From assembly GCA_016706565.1 (NCBI GenBank), contig JADJJI010000003.1:310001-374000 (forward strand): a DNA stretch of 64,000 bases. The letters run 5' to 3'. Origin of the DNA: Piscinibacter sp. (lineage in GTDB: Bacteria; Pseudomonadota; Gammaproteobacteria; Burkholderiales; Burkholderiaceae_C). A program made the position numbers and the translations under genes. Every line of letters starts with the position of its first letter. Positions within the stretch are counted from its first letter, which is position 1. The notes beneath the pieces are model-generated. The model saw nothing but the letters and a program-made list of their open reading frames with translations, was not told the origin of the DNA and made no database searches. Shown here piece by piece: positions 49,360-56,920 of this stretch.

Positions 49360-52300
49360 TCAGCGCTGCATCTGCTCCCAGGCTTTCTCGAGCCGCTTCA
49401 CGCTGACCGGCTGCGGCGTGCGAAGTTCCTGCGCGAACAGGCTGATGCGCAGTTCCTCGATCAGCCAGCGGAATTCGTCGAGGCGCGCGTCGGCCACGCC
49501 CTTGCGATCGGCCAGCGCGCGCACGAAGCGCTGCTCCAGCGGGCGCAGCTCGGCCAGGCGCTGGGCATCGCGGGCCGGGTCGGCGCGGTACTTCTCCAGG
49601 CGCATCTGCACGCCCTTCAGGTAGCGCGGCAGGTGCGCCAGCGCCGCCCAGGGCGTGGCCACGACGAAACGCTTGCCGACCAGCCGCGCCAGCTGCGCGG
49701 CGATGTCGTCGGCGGTCTCCTTGGCGGGCCGCGTGTCTTTCAGCTTGCGCTGGGCCGCGGCCCAGTCGAGCAGCACGACGCCGGCGGCACGCGCGATCTC
49801 GTTGGCGATCAGCGTCAGCCGGCCGCGGCCTTCTTCAATGCGCCGCGCGAACGAGGCCGCATCGGTGGGCAGCGGGTCGGCCAGGAAGGCACGGTCCAGC
49901 GCCAGCTCGACGATCTGGTCGCGCAGGTCGTCGGCACTGCCCAGCGGCATGTAGGCCACGGCCATCTTCTGCAGCTCGGGGATGTTCTTCTCGAGGTACT
50001 TGAGCGCATCGCGGATCTGCAGCGCGACGAGCCGGCGCAGGCCGCCGCGGTGCTTCGCGGCCGCCACCTCGGGCTCGTCGAAGACTTCGATCTCGACGTG
50101 GTCGCGCTGGTCGATCAGCGCCGGGAAGCCGACCAGCGACTGGCCGCCCTTGCGCAGTTCGAGCAACTCGGGCAGCTCGCCGAAGGTCCAGGCGGTGTAC
50201 TTCTCGGCGGGGCGTGCGGTGACGGCGGCTTCGGGTTCACGTGCCATCGTGTCGGCCATTCGCGCGCTAGACGGAGCCGATGCCGCCGCCGCAGGCGCAG
50301 CGGCTACCTTCAATGCCGCCAGCGCCTGGAAGGCGGAGCGTGCCTGGCCGCCCAGTTCGGCCTTCAGCACGGCGAGGTTGCGGCCGGTGGCGAGCTGGCG
50401 GCCATGCTCGTCGACGATGCGGAAGTTCATCAGCAGGTGCGGGCTGAGCTGTTCCAGCTTGAAGTCGTTTCGCTGCACGGCGAGCTGGGTGCGTTCGCGC
50501 ACATGGCGCAGCAGCGCGTCGAGCAGGCCGCCCTGAGCGAACGAAGCTTCGGCGACGAACTCGTCCGCATAGGCCGGCAGCGGCACCAGCCGGGAACGCG
50601 GCCGCTGGTGCAGCGTCTTCACGAGCGCGAGCACCTTGTCCTTGAGCATGCCGGGCACCAGCCAGTCGCAGCGTTCCTCGTTGACCTGGTTGAGCACGTA
50701 GATCGGCACGGTGACGGTGAGGCCGTCCTTCGCATCGCCGGGCTCGTGCAGATAGCTCGCCGCGCAATCGATGCCGCCCAGGCGGATGGTCTTCGGGAAC
50801 GACGCCGTGGTGATGCCCGCCGCCTCGTGGCGCATCAGTTCGTCGCGGGTGAGCAGCAGCAGCTTCGGCTGGCGCTTCAGCTCGATGCGGTACCAGTGCT
50901 CCAGCGATGCGCCGCTGTGCACCTCGGCCGGCAATTGCTGGTCGTAGAAGGCGTGGATCAGCTCGTCGTCGACCAGCACGTCCTGCCGGCGCGACTTGTG
51001 CTCGAGCTCCTCCACCTGCGCGATCATCCTGCGGTTGGCGGCAAGGAAGGGCAGCTTCGTCTCCCACTCGCCGTTGACCAGCGCCTCGCGGATGAAGATC
51101 TCGCGCGCCGCGGACGGGTCGACCTGGCCGAAGTTCACCCGCTTGTTGTTGTAGACGACGATGCCGTACAGCGTGGCCCGCTCCAGCGCCACCACCTCGC
51201 CGGCCTTCTTCTCCCAGTGCGGTTCGAGCAGCTGCTTCTTGATGACGTGCGCGGCGATGCCCGGCAGCCAGGCCGGGTCGATGGCGGCGATGCCGCGGCC
51301 GAACAGCCGCGTCGTCTCGACCAGCTCGGCCGCGACGATCCATCGCCCCGGCTTCTTCGACAGGTGCGTGCCCGGGTGGCGGTGGAAGCGGATGCCGCGC
51401 GCGCCGAGGTACCAGTCCTCGTCCTCGCTCTTGCAGCCGATGTTGCCCAGCAGCCCGGCGAGCAGCGACAGGTGCAGCTGCTCGTAGGTGGCCGGCGAGG
51501 TGTTCAGCCGCCAGCCATGCTCGGCCACCACGGTGTGCAGCTGCGAATGCAGGTCGCGCCACTCGCGCACACGGCGCGGCGAGACGAAGTTCTCGCGCAA
51601 CAACTGCTCCTGCTTGCGCACGCTCAGCTTGTGTTCGCCGTGGCCGCCGCGGCTGTCTTCCAGCCACTTCCACAGCTTCAGGTCGCCGCTGAACTCGGAG
51701 CGTTCGTCGTCGAACTTCTTGTGCGCGGCGTCGGCGGCCTGCTGCTGCTCGAGCGGCCGGTCGCGCACGTCCTGCAGGCTGAAGGCGGCGGCGATGATGA
51801 GCACCTCGGTGAGCGCCTGGCGGTCGCGCGCCTCGAGGATCATGCGGCCCACACGCGGGTCCAGCGGCAGTTTCGAGAGCTCGCGGCCGATCGGCGTGAG
51901 CTCGTTGAGATCGTCGACCGCGCCGAGCTCGGACAACAGCTGGTAGCCGTCGGCAATCGCGCGGCGCGGCGGCGGCTCGAGGAAGGGGAACTCTTCCACC
52001 GTGCCCAGCCCGAGCGACTTCATGCGCAGGATCACGCCGGCCAGCGAGGAGCGCAGGATCTCCGGATCGGTGAAGCGCGGCCGGCCGGCGAAATCCTTCT
52101 CGTCGTACAGGCGGATGCAGATGCCGTTGCTGACCCGCCCGCAGCGGCCGGCGCGCTGGTTGGCAGCGGCCTGGCTGATCGGCTCGATCATCAGCTGCTC
52201 GACCTTGTTGCGGTAGCTGTAGCGCTTGACGCGCGCCGTGCCCGCATCGACGACGAACTGGATGCCCGGCACCGTCAGCGATGTCTCGGCCACGTTGGTG

Positions 52301-53181
52301 GCCAGCACGACGCGGCGTGCGCTGTGCGGCTCGAAGATGCGGTCCTGCTCTTGCTGGCTCAGGCGCGCGAACAGCGGCAGGATCTCCACGCCCGGCGGGT
52401 GGTGCTTGCGCAGGTGCTCGGCCGCCTCGCGGATCTCCCGCTCGCCGGGCAGGAAGACGAGCACGTCGCCCGAGCCCTCGCGCCAGAGCTCGTCGACGGC
52501 CTCGCCGATGGCGTCGTTGAGGTCGAACTCGCGGCTCTCCTCGAACGGCCGCCAGCGCTGCTCGACCGGAAACAAGCGCCCCGACACCTGGATCACCGGC
52601 GCCGGGCCGTGACGGCTGGCGAAATGCTGCGCGAAGCGGTCGGCGTCGATGGTGGCCGAGGTGACGATCACCTTCAGGTCGGGCCGGCGCGGCAGGATCT
52701 GCCGCAGGTAGCCGAGCAGGAAGTCGATGTTCAGGCTGCGCTCGTGCGCCTCGTCGATGATCAGCGTGTCGTAGGTGCGCAGCAGCGGGTCGCTCTGTGT
52801 CTCGGCGAGCAGGATGCCATCGGTCATCAACTTGACCGAGGCGCCGCGCTGCAGCCGGTCCTGGAAGCGCACCTTGTAGCCGACCACCTCGCCCAGCGGC
52901 GAGTCCAGCTCCTGCGCGATGCGCTTGGCCACGCTGGAAGCGGCGATGCGCCGCGGCTGCGTGTGGCCGATCAGCCCCCTGCCGCCGGCGCCCAGGCCGC
53001 GGCCGAGCTGCAGCGCGATCTTGGGCAGCTGAGTGGTCTTGCCCGAGCCCGTCTCGCCGCAGACGATGACCACCTGGTTGGCTTCGATGGCGCGCGCGAT
53101 CTCCTCGCGCCGGGCCGAGACCGGCAGCGATTCGGGGAAGGTGATGGGCGGGACGGCGGTGGCCGCCGGGGTGGTCTTCAC
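49360..53181 (-). CDS. hrpA: HrpA, DEAH-box ATP-dependent RNA helicase
   Basis: 1273 residues, the usual HrpA size. Motif I GETGSGKTTQLPK, Ia THTQPRRIAA-like GHTQPRRIAA, II DEAHERS, III TSATID, V ATNVAETSLTVPG, VI QRAGRCGR. The HA2 and OB-fold regions follow, with the long DUF3418 C-terminal domain (RFVRALADRKGVADARLDEFRWLIEELRISLFAQELRTPQPVSVKRLEKAW). HrpA unwinds RNA and helps resolve stalled or colliding ribosomes on mRNA. GTG at 53181 is chosen; another GTG at 53214 would overlap the upstream VOC gene's end. Preceded in the same direction by the VOC gene. Confidence 0.9.
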   Translation of the reverse strand: MKTTPAATAVPPITFPESLPVSARREEIARAIEANQVVIVCGETGSGKTTQLPKIALQLGRGLGAGGRGLIGHTQPRRIAASSVAKRIAQELDSPLGEVVGYKVRFQDRLQRGASVKLMTDGILLAETQSDPLLRTYDTLIIDEAHERSLNIDFLLGYLRQILPRRPDLKVIVTSATIDADRFAQHFASRHGPAPVIQVSGRLFPVEQRWRPFEESREFDLNDAIGEAVDELWREGSGDVLVFLPGEREIREAAEHLRKHHPPGVEILPLFARLSQQEQDRIFEPHSARRVVLATNVAETSLTVPGIQFVVDAGTARVKRYSYRNKVEQLMIEPISQAAANQRAGRCGRVSNGICIRLYDEKDFAGRPRFTDPEILRSSLAGVILRMKSLGLGTVEEFPFLEPPPRRAIADGYQLLSELGAVDDLNELTPIGRELSKLPLDPRVGRMILEARDRQALTEVLIIAAAFSLQDVRDRPLEQQQAADAAHKKFDDERSEFSGDLKLWKWLEDSRGGHGEHKLSVRKQEQLLRENFVSPRRVREWRDLHSQLHTVVAEHGWRLNTSPATYEQLHLSLLAGLLGNIGCKSEDEDWYLGARGIRFHRHPGTHLSKKPGRWIVAAELVETTRLFGRGIAAIDPAWLPGIAAHVIKKQLLEPHWEKKAGEVVALERATLYGIVVYNNKRVNFGQVDPSAAREIFIREALVNGEWETKLPFLAANRRMIAQVEELEHKSRRQDVLVDDELIHAFYDQQLPAEVHSGASLEHWYRIELKRQPKLLLLTRDELMRHEAAGITTASFPKTIRLGGIDCAASYLHEPGDAKDGLTVTVPIYVLNQVNEERCDWLVPGMLKDKVLALVKTLHQRPRSRLVPLPAYADEFVAEASFAQGGLLDALLRHVRERTQLAVQRNDFKLEQLSPHLLMNFRIVDEHGRQLATGRNLAVLKAELGGQARSAFQALAALKVAAAPAAAASAPSSARMADTMAREPEAAVTARPAEKYTAWTFGELPELLELRKGGQSLVGFPALIDQRDHVEIEVFDEPEVAAAKHRGGLRRLVALQIRDALKYLEKNIPELQKMAVAYMPLGSADDLRDQIVELALDRAFLADPLPTDAASFARRIEEGRGRLTLIANEIARAAGVVLLDWAAAQRKLKDTRPAKETADDIAAQLARLVGKRFVVATPWAALAHLPRYLKGVQMRLEKYRADPARDAQRLAELRPLEQRFVRALADRKGVADARLDEFRWLIEELRISLFAQELRTPQPVSVKRLEKAWEQMQR

Positions 53182-53210
53182 GGGCCGCGGATTATCCGCG
53201 GCTCGGGCGA

Positions 53211-53600
53211 TCACCCTTGGGGCGGTGCGTAAGTGATGATGTTCAGCGCAGCGCCCTGCTTGTCCAGGATGACGGCGAAGCGGCCGACGCCGGGGATGTC
53301 CTGCGGGGCCACCGCGACCTTGCCGCCGAGATCGGTGCAGCGCTTCGCCGTGGCATCGACGTCGGCGACCGTCACGTAGCACCCCCAGGCGGGCGGCATC
53401 GGCCCGGCGGTCGGCGGCATTGCCATGATGCCGCCGACCGCCTCGCCGCCGACCTTGACGACGTGGTAATTGCCCTCGGCCATGGGCATCGGCTCGATCG
53501 TCCAGCCGAACAGCGTGCCGTAGAACTCGGTCGCGGCCTTCGCGTCGTTGGTCATCAGTTCCGACCAGCTGAAGGCACCGTGGGTGGTGAAGGCATCCAT
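53211..53600 (-). CDS. VOC-family (glyoxalase/bleomycin resistance fold) protein
   Basis: 129 residues in two beta-alpha-beta-beta-beta modules: GAFSWSELMTNDAKAATEFYGTLFGWTIEPMPMAEGNYHVVKVGGEAVGGIMAMP, and AWGCYVTVADVDATAKRCTDLGGKVAVAPQDIPGVGRFAVILDKQGAALNII. The 27-kDa antigen-like VOC proteins have this layout. It may bind a metal, but no reaction can be assigned. Starts 29 bases upstream of hrpA. Confidence 0.85.
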   Translation of the reverse strand: MDAFTTHGAFSWSELMTNDAKAATEFYGTLFGWTIEPMPMAEGNYHVVKVGGEAVGGIMAMPPTAGPMPPAWGCYVTVADVDATAKRCTDLGGKVAVAPQDIPGVGRFAVILDKQGAALNIITYAPPQG

Positions 53601-53722
53601 GCGAGGCTCCCTTGCGGATTTGCAGGGCAGTGATGCTGCGCCGTCGCCCAGGCGGCGTCAACGCACGCGGCACCCGTGCGGCACAATCGCGGCCGGGGCC
53701 CATTGCCCCATCCCCCGCGCCC

Positions 53723-55060
53723 ATGAGCCTCGTCTTCCCCCACACCTTCGTGCCCTGGTTCCGCCATGTCGCGCCGCACATCCACGCCTACCGGGGCAAG
53801 ACCTTCGTCGTCGCCATCGCCGGCGAGCTGATCGCCGCAGGCAAGCTCGATCGCTTCGCGCAGGACCTCGCCATCCTGCAGGCCATGGGGATCAAACTGG
53901 TGCTGGTGCATGGCTTTCGCCCACAGGTCAACGAACAGCTGCGAGTGAAGGGCCACGAATCGCGCTACAGCCACGGCCTGCGCATCACCGACGCCATCGC
54001 GCTCGACTGCGCACAGGAGGCCGCCGGCCAGCTGCGCTTCGAGATCGAGGCGGCCTTCTCGCAGGGCCTGCCGAACACGCCGATGGCCAATGCCATCGTG
54101 CGCGTCGTGTCGGGCAACTTCCTGACCGCGCGGCCGGTCGGCATCGTCGACGGCGTGGACTTCATCCACAGCGGCGTGGTGCGCAAGGTCGATGCAGCCG
54201 CGATCCGCCGTGTCATCGACATCGGCTCGATGGTGCTGCTGTCGCCGTTCGGTTTCTCGCCCACCGGCGAGGCCTTCAACCTGACGATGGAAGACGTGGC
54301 CACGAGCGCCGCGGTCGCCTTGCAGGCCGACAAGCTGCTCTTCATCACCGAGGTGCCCGGCATCCGCGAGCGCCTGGACGACCCTGACAGCGGCATCGAC
54401 ACCGAGCTCGCGCTGGCCGATGCCGAGCGGCTGCTTTCAGCCCTGCCCGCGCCGACCCAGCCCACCGACACCGCCTTCTACCTGCGCCACTGCGTGAAGG
54501 CCTGCCAGGGCGGCGTGGAGCGCTCGCACATCCTGCCCTTCGCGGTCGACGGCGCACTGCTGCTGGAGGTGTTCACGCACGACGGCATCGGCACCATGGT
54601 GGTCGACGAGAAGCTCGAGAGCCTGCGCGAGGCCACCGCCGACGACATCGGCGGCATCCTGCAGCTCATCGAGCCCTTCGAGAGCGACGGCACGCTGGTC
54701 AAGCGCAGCCGCACCGAGATCGAACGCGACATCGGCCACTACACCGTGATCGAGCACGACGGCGTGATCTTCGGCTGCGCGGCGTTGTACGGTTACCCCG
54801 AGGCACGAACCGGCGAACTGGCAGCGCTGACGGTGTCGCCCAACGTGCAGGGCCAGGGCGACGGCGAACGCATCCTCAAGCGCGTCGAGCAGCGCGCCAA
54901 GGCGATGGGTCTGGAGAGCATCTTCGTGCTCACCACCCGCACCATGCACTGGTTCATCAAGCGCGGCTTCGTCCAGGTCGACCCGGACTGGCTGCCCGAA
55001 GCGCGCAAGCGCAAGTACAACTGGGACCGGCGCTCGCAGGTCCTCGTCAAGAAGCTTTGA
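53723..55060 (+). CDS. argA: ArgA, amino-acid N-acetyltransferase (N-acetylglutamate synthase)
   Basis: 445 residues. The N-terminal amino acid kinase-like domain has [29 protein letters not shown] and [11 protein letters not shown]-type [12 protein letters not shown], and binds arginine for feedback inhibition. The C-terminal GNAT domain ([52 protein letters not shown]) transfers acetyl from acetyl-CoA to glutamate, the first step of arginine synthesis. ATG 53723 is preceded by no strong ribosome site. yggX follows 14 bases after. Confidence 0.93.
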   Translation: MSLVFPHTFVPWFRHVAPHIHAYRGKTFVVAIAGELIAAGKLDRFAQDLAILQAMGIKLVLVHGFRPQVNEQLRVKGHESRYSHGLRITDAIALDCAQEAAGQLRFEIEAAFSQGLPNTPMANAIVRVVSGNFLTARPVGIVDGVDFIHSGVVRKVDAAAIRRVIDIGSMVLLSPFGFSPTGEAFNLTMEDVATSAAVALQADKLLFITEVPGIRERLDDPDSGIDTELALADAERLLSALPAPTQPTDTAFYLRHCVKACQGGVERSHILPFAVDGALLLEVFTHDGIGTMVVDEKLESLREATADDIGGILQLIEPFESDGTLVKRSRTEIERDIGHYTVIEHDGVIFGCAALYGYPEARTGELAALTVSPNVQGQGDGERILKRVEQRAKAMGLESIFVLTTRTMHWFIKRGFVQVDPDWLPEARKRKYNWDRRSQVLVKKL

Positions 55061-55074
55061 AAAGGAGTTCGACC

Positions 55075-55347
55075 ATGGCCCGTACCGTGCAATGCACTTA
55101 CCTCAAGAAGGAAGGCGAAGGCCTGGACTTCGCGCCCTACCCCGGAGAGCTGGGCAAGCGCATCTACAACGAAGTCAGCAAGGAAGCCTGGGCGCTGTGG
55201 ATGAAGCACCAGACCATGCTGGTCAACGAGAACCGCCTGAACCTCGCCGACCAGCGCGCCCGCCAGTACCTGGCGCGGCAGATGGAGAGTTTCTTCTTCG
55301 GCCAGGGCGCCGAACAGCCGGCCGGCTACGTCCCGCCGGCGCCCTGA
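55075..55347 (+). CDS. yggX: YggX, iron-trafficking/oxidative damage protection protein
   Basis: 90 residues. [60 protein letters not shown] is nearly the family consensus, with the conserved Cys7. It protects Fe-S clusters and is linked to iron release. AAGGAG lies 9 bases before ATG 55075. Its place upstream of a Fur-box-preceded iron-binding protein gives a small iron-related neighbourhood. Confidence 0.93.
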   Translation: MARTVQCTYLKKEGEGLDFAPYPGELGKRIYNEVSKEAWALWMKHQTMLVNENRLNLADQRARQYLARQMESFFFGQGAEQPAGYVPPAP

Positions 55348-55385
55348 GTGCGCGGACTGGCTTTGACGCCGGTCAAACAAACACT

Positions 55386-55404
55386 ATTGAGAACAATTCG
55401 CGTT
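55386..55404. promoter_or_regulatory. Fur-box-like sequence upstream of the iron-binding protein
   Basis: ATTGAGAACAATTCGCGTT matches the 19-bp Fur consensus (AATGAGAATTATTCTCATT) at 14 of 19 positions and lies 39 bases before the fbpA-like start. The AT-rich patch is distinct from the surrounding GC-rich DNA. It implies repression when iron is plentiful. Confidence 0.6.
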
Positions 55405-55442
55405 TAGAACTAGAATGCGGGCATCCGCCACTTGGAGCCCGC

Positions 55443-56489
55443 ATGAAGATCCCTCGCGCCCTTGCCGCCGCCTCGCTCGCGGCCTGCGTCACCGCACTGC
55501 CGCTGGCCGCCTCGGCCCAGGAAAAGGTGCTGAACCTCTACTCGGCCCGCCATTACCAGACGGACGAGGCGCTCTACGCGAACTTCAGCAAGGCCACCGG
55601 CGTGCGCATCAACCGGGTCGACGCCGACGATGCCGGCATCCTGGCGCGCCTGAAGAGCGAGGGCACGGCCAGCCCGGCCGACGTGATCCTGCTGGTCGAC
55701 GCCGCACGCCTTTGGCGCGCCGAGACCGATGGCCTGTTCCAGCCGGTGAAGTCGGCCGTGCTCGAGTCGCGCATCCCTGCAACGCTGCGTGGCGCCGATG
55801 CCGGCCAGGGCTCGCAGTGGTTCGGCTTCTCGACCCGCGGCCGGGTGATCGTCTACAACAAGGCCAGCGTGGCCAAGGCCGACGCCGACACCTACGAGGA
55901 ACTCGGCGACCCGAAGAACAAGGGCAAGGTCTGCACGCGCTCGGGATCGCACCCATACAACCTGTCGCTGTTCGGCGCCGTCATGCAGCACCTGGGCGAG
56001 CCAGCCACCGAGGCCTGGCTCAAGGGCATGGTTGCCAACATGGCGCGCGCGCCCAAAGGCGGCGATACCGACCAGATCAAGGCCGTGGCCAGCGGCGAAT
56101 GTCAGATCGCCTTGACGAATACCTATTACCTCGCCCGCATGATGCGGTCTTCCAATCCGGACGACCGCGCCGTGGTCGAAAAGGTCGGCGTGGTTTTCCC
56201 CAATCAGTCGAGCTGGGGCACGCATGTGAATATCGCCGGCGCCGGCATCGCGAAGAATTCCCCGAACCGCACCGCCGCGCAACAGTTTCTCGAATACCTC
56301 GCCAGCGAGCAGGCGCAAGCCTATTTCGCGGATGGCAACAACGAGTGGCCGGTGGTCGCCGGGGCGAAGACCACGAACCCGGCGCTGGATGCACTGGGCC
56401 CTTTCAAGGCCGAAACCATTCCGGTGTCCGTCACGGGCATGAACCAGACCAAGGTGCAGCAAATGCTCGACCGGGTAGGCTACAAGTAA
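55443..56489 (+). CDS. fbpA: FbpA/FutA-type periplasmic ferric iron-binding protein
   Basis: 348 residues. Signal peptide MKIPRALAAASLAACVTALPLAASA, cleaved before QEKVL. KVLNLYSARHYQTDEALYANFSKATGVRINRV is the class II ferric-binding fold, SPADVILLVDAARLWRAETDGLFQPV follows, and the iron-ligand Tyr pair is in ALTNTYYLARM (two Tyr). It delivers Fe(III) to an inner-membrane ABC importer. The permease and ATPase genes (fbpB, fbpC) are not next to it; the next gene is an H-NS-like protein. A Fur-like box precedes it. Confidence 0.88.
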   Translation: MKIPRALAAASLAACVTALPLAASAQEKVLNLYSARHYQTDEALYANFSKATGVRINRVDADDAGILARLKSEGTASPADVILLVDAARLWRAETDGLFQPVKSAVLESRIPATLRGADAGQGSQWFGFSTRGRVIVYNKASVAKADADTYEELGDPKNKGKVCTRSGSHPYNLSLFGAVMQHLGEPATEAWLKGMVANMARAPKGGDTDQIKAVASGECQIALTNTYYLARMMRSSNPDDRAVVEKVGVVFPNQSSWGTHVNIAGAGIAKNSPNRTAAQQFLEYLASEQAQAYFADGNNEWPVVAGAKTTNPALDALGPFKAETIPVSVTGMNQTKVQQMLDRVGYK

Positions 56490-56583
56490 TCCATCGGGAA
56501 TCTCCCAAGGATTCGATTCAGCGGGAATGACGCCCTGTCCCTAGAATGCGGCAGCCGGGCATATTCGACCCGGGGAGTCGCAC

Positions 56584-56889
56584 ATGGCCACGCTGCAGGA
56601 ACTGCTGACGCAGAAAGAAGCGCTCGAACGCGAAATCGAGCAAACCAAGAAGCGCGACCGCGCCGATGCCATCGCCAAGGTACGAGGGCTGATGGCCGAA
56701 TACGGCCTGACCCTGTCCGACCTTGGCAACAAGGCGGCACCTGCAGCTCGCCAGGGCGCGCGCACCAAGGTACCCGCCAAGTACCGTGACGCGTCCACCG
56801 GCGACAGTTGGAGCGGCCGCGGGCTGCAGCCGAAGTGGCTGAAGGCCGCTTTGGCCGCGGGCCGCAAGATCGACGACTTCAAGGTCTGA
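56584..56889 (+). CDS. H-NS-family nucleoid protein
   Basis: 101 residues. An N-terminal coiled coil, MATLQELLTQKEALEREIEQTKKRDRADAIAKVRGLMAEYGLTL, drives oligomerisation. The C-terminal DNA-binding part, KVPAKYRDASTGDSWSGRGLQPKWLKAALAAGRKIDDF, has the WSGRGxxPKWL motif typical of betaproteobacterial H-NS/Bv3F-type proteins. Such proteins bind AT-rich DNA and silence foreign genes; here it is a core gene about 8 kb from the island. ATG 56584, GGGGAG upstream. Confidence 0.88.
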   Translation: MATLQELLTQKEALEREIEQTKKRDRADAIAKVRGLMAEYGLTLSDLGNKAAPAARQGARTKVPAKYRDASTGDSWSGRGLQPKWLKAALAAGRKIDDFKV

Positions 56890-56920
56890 CCGGCACCGCT
56901 GCCCGGCCAGCAGATCCGGC

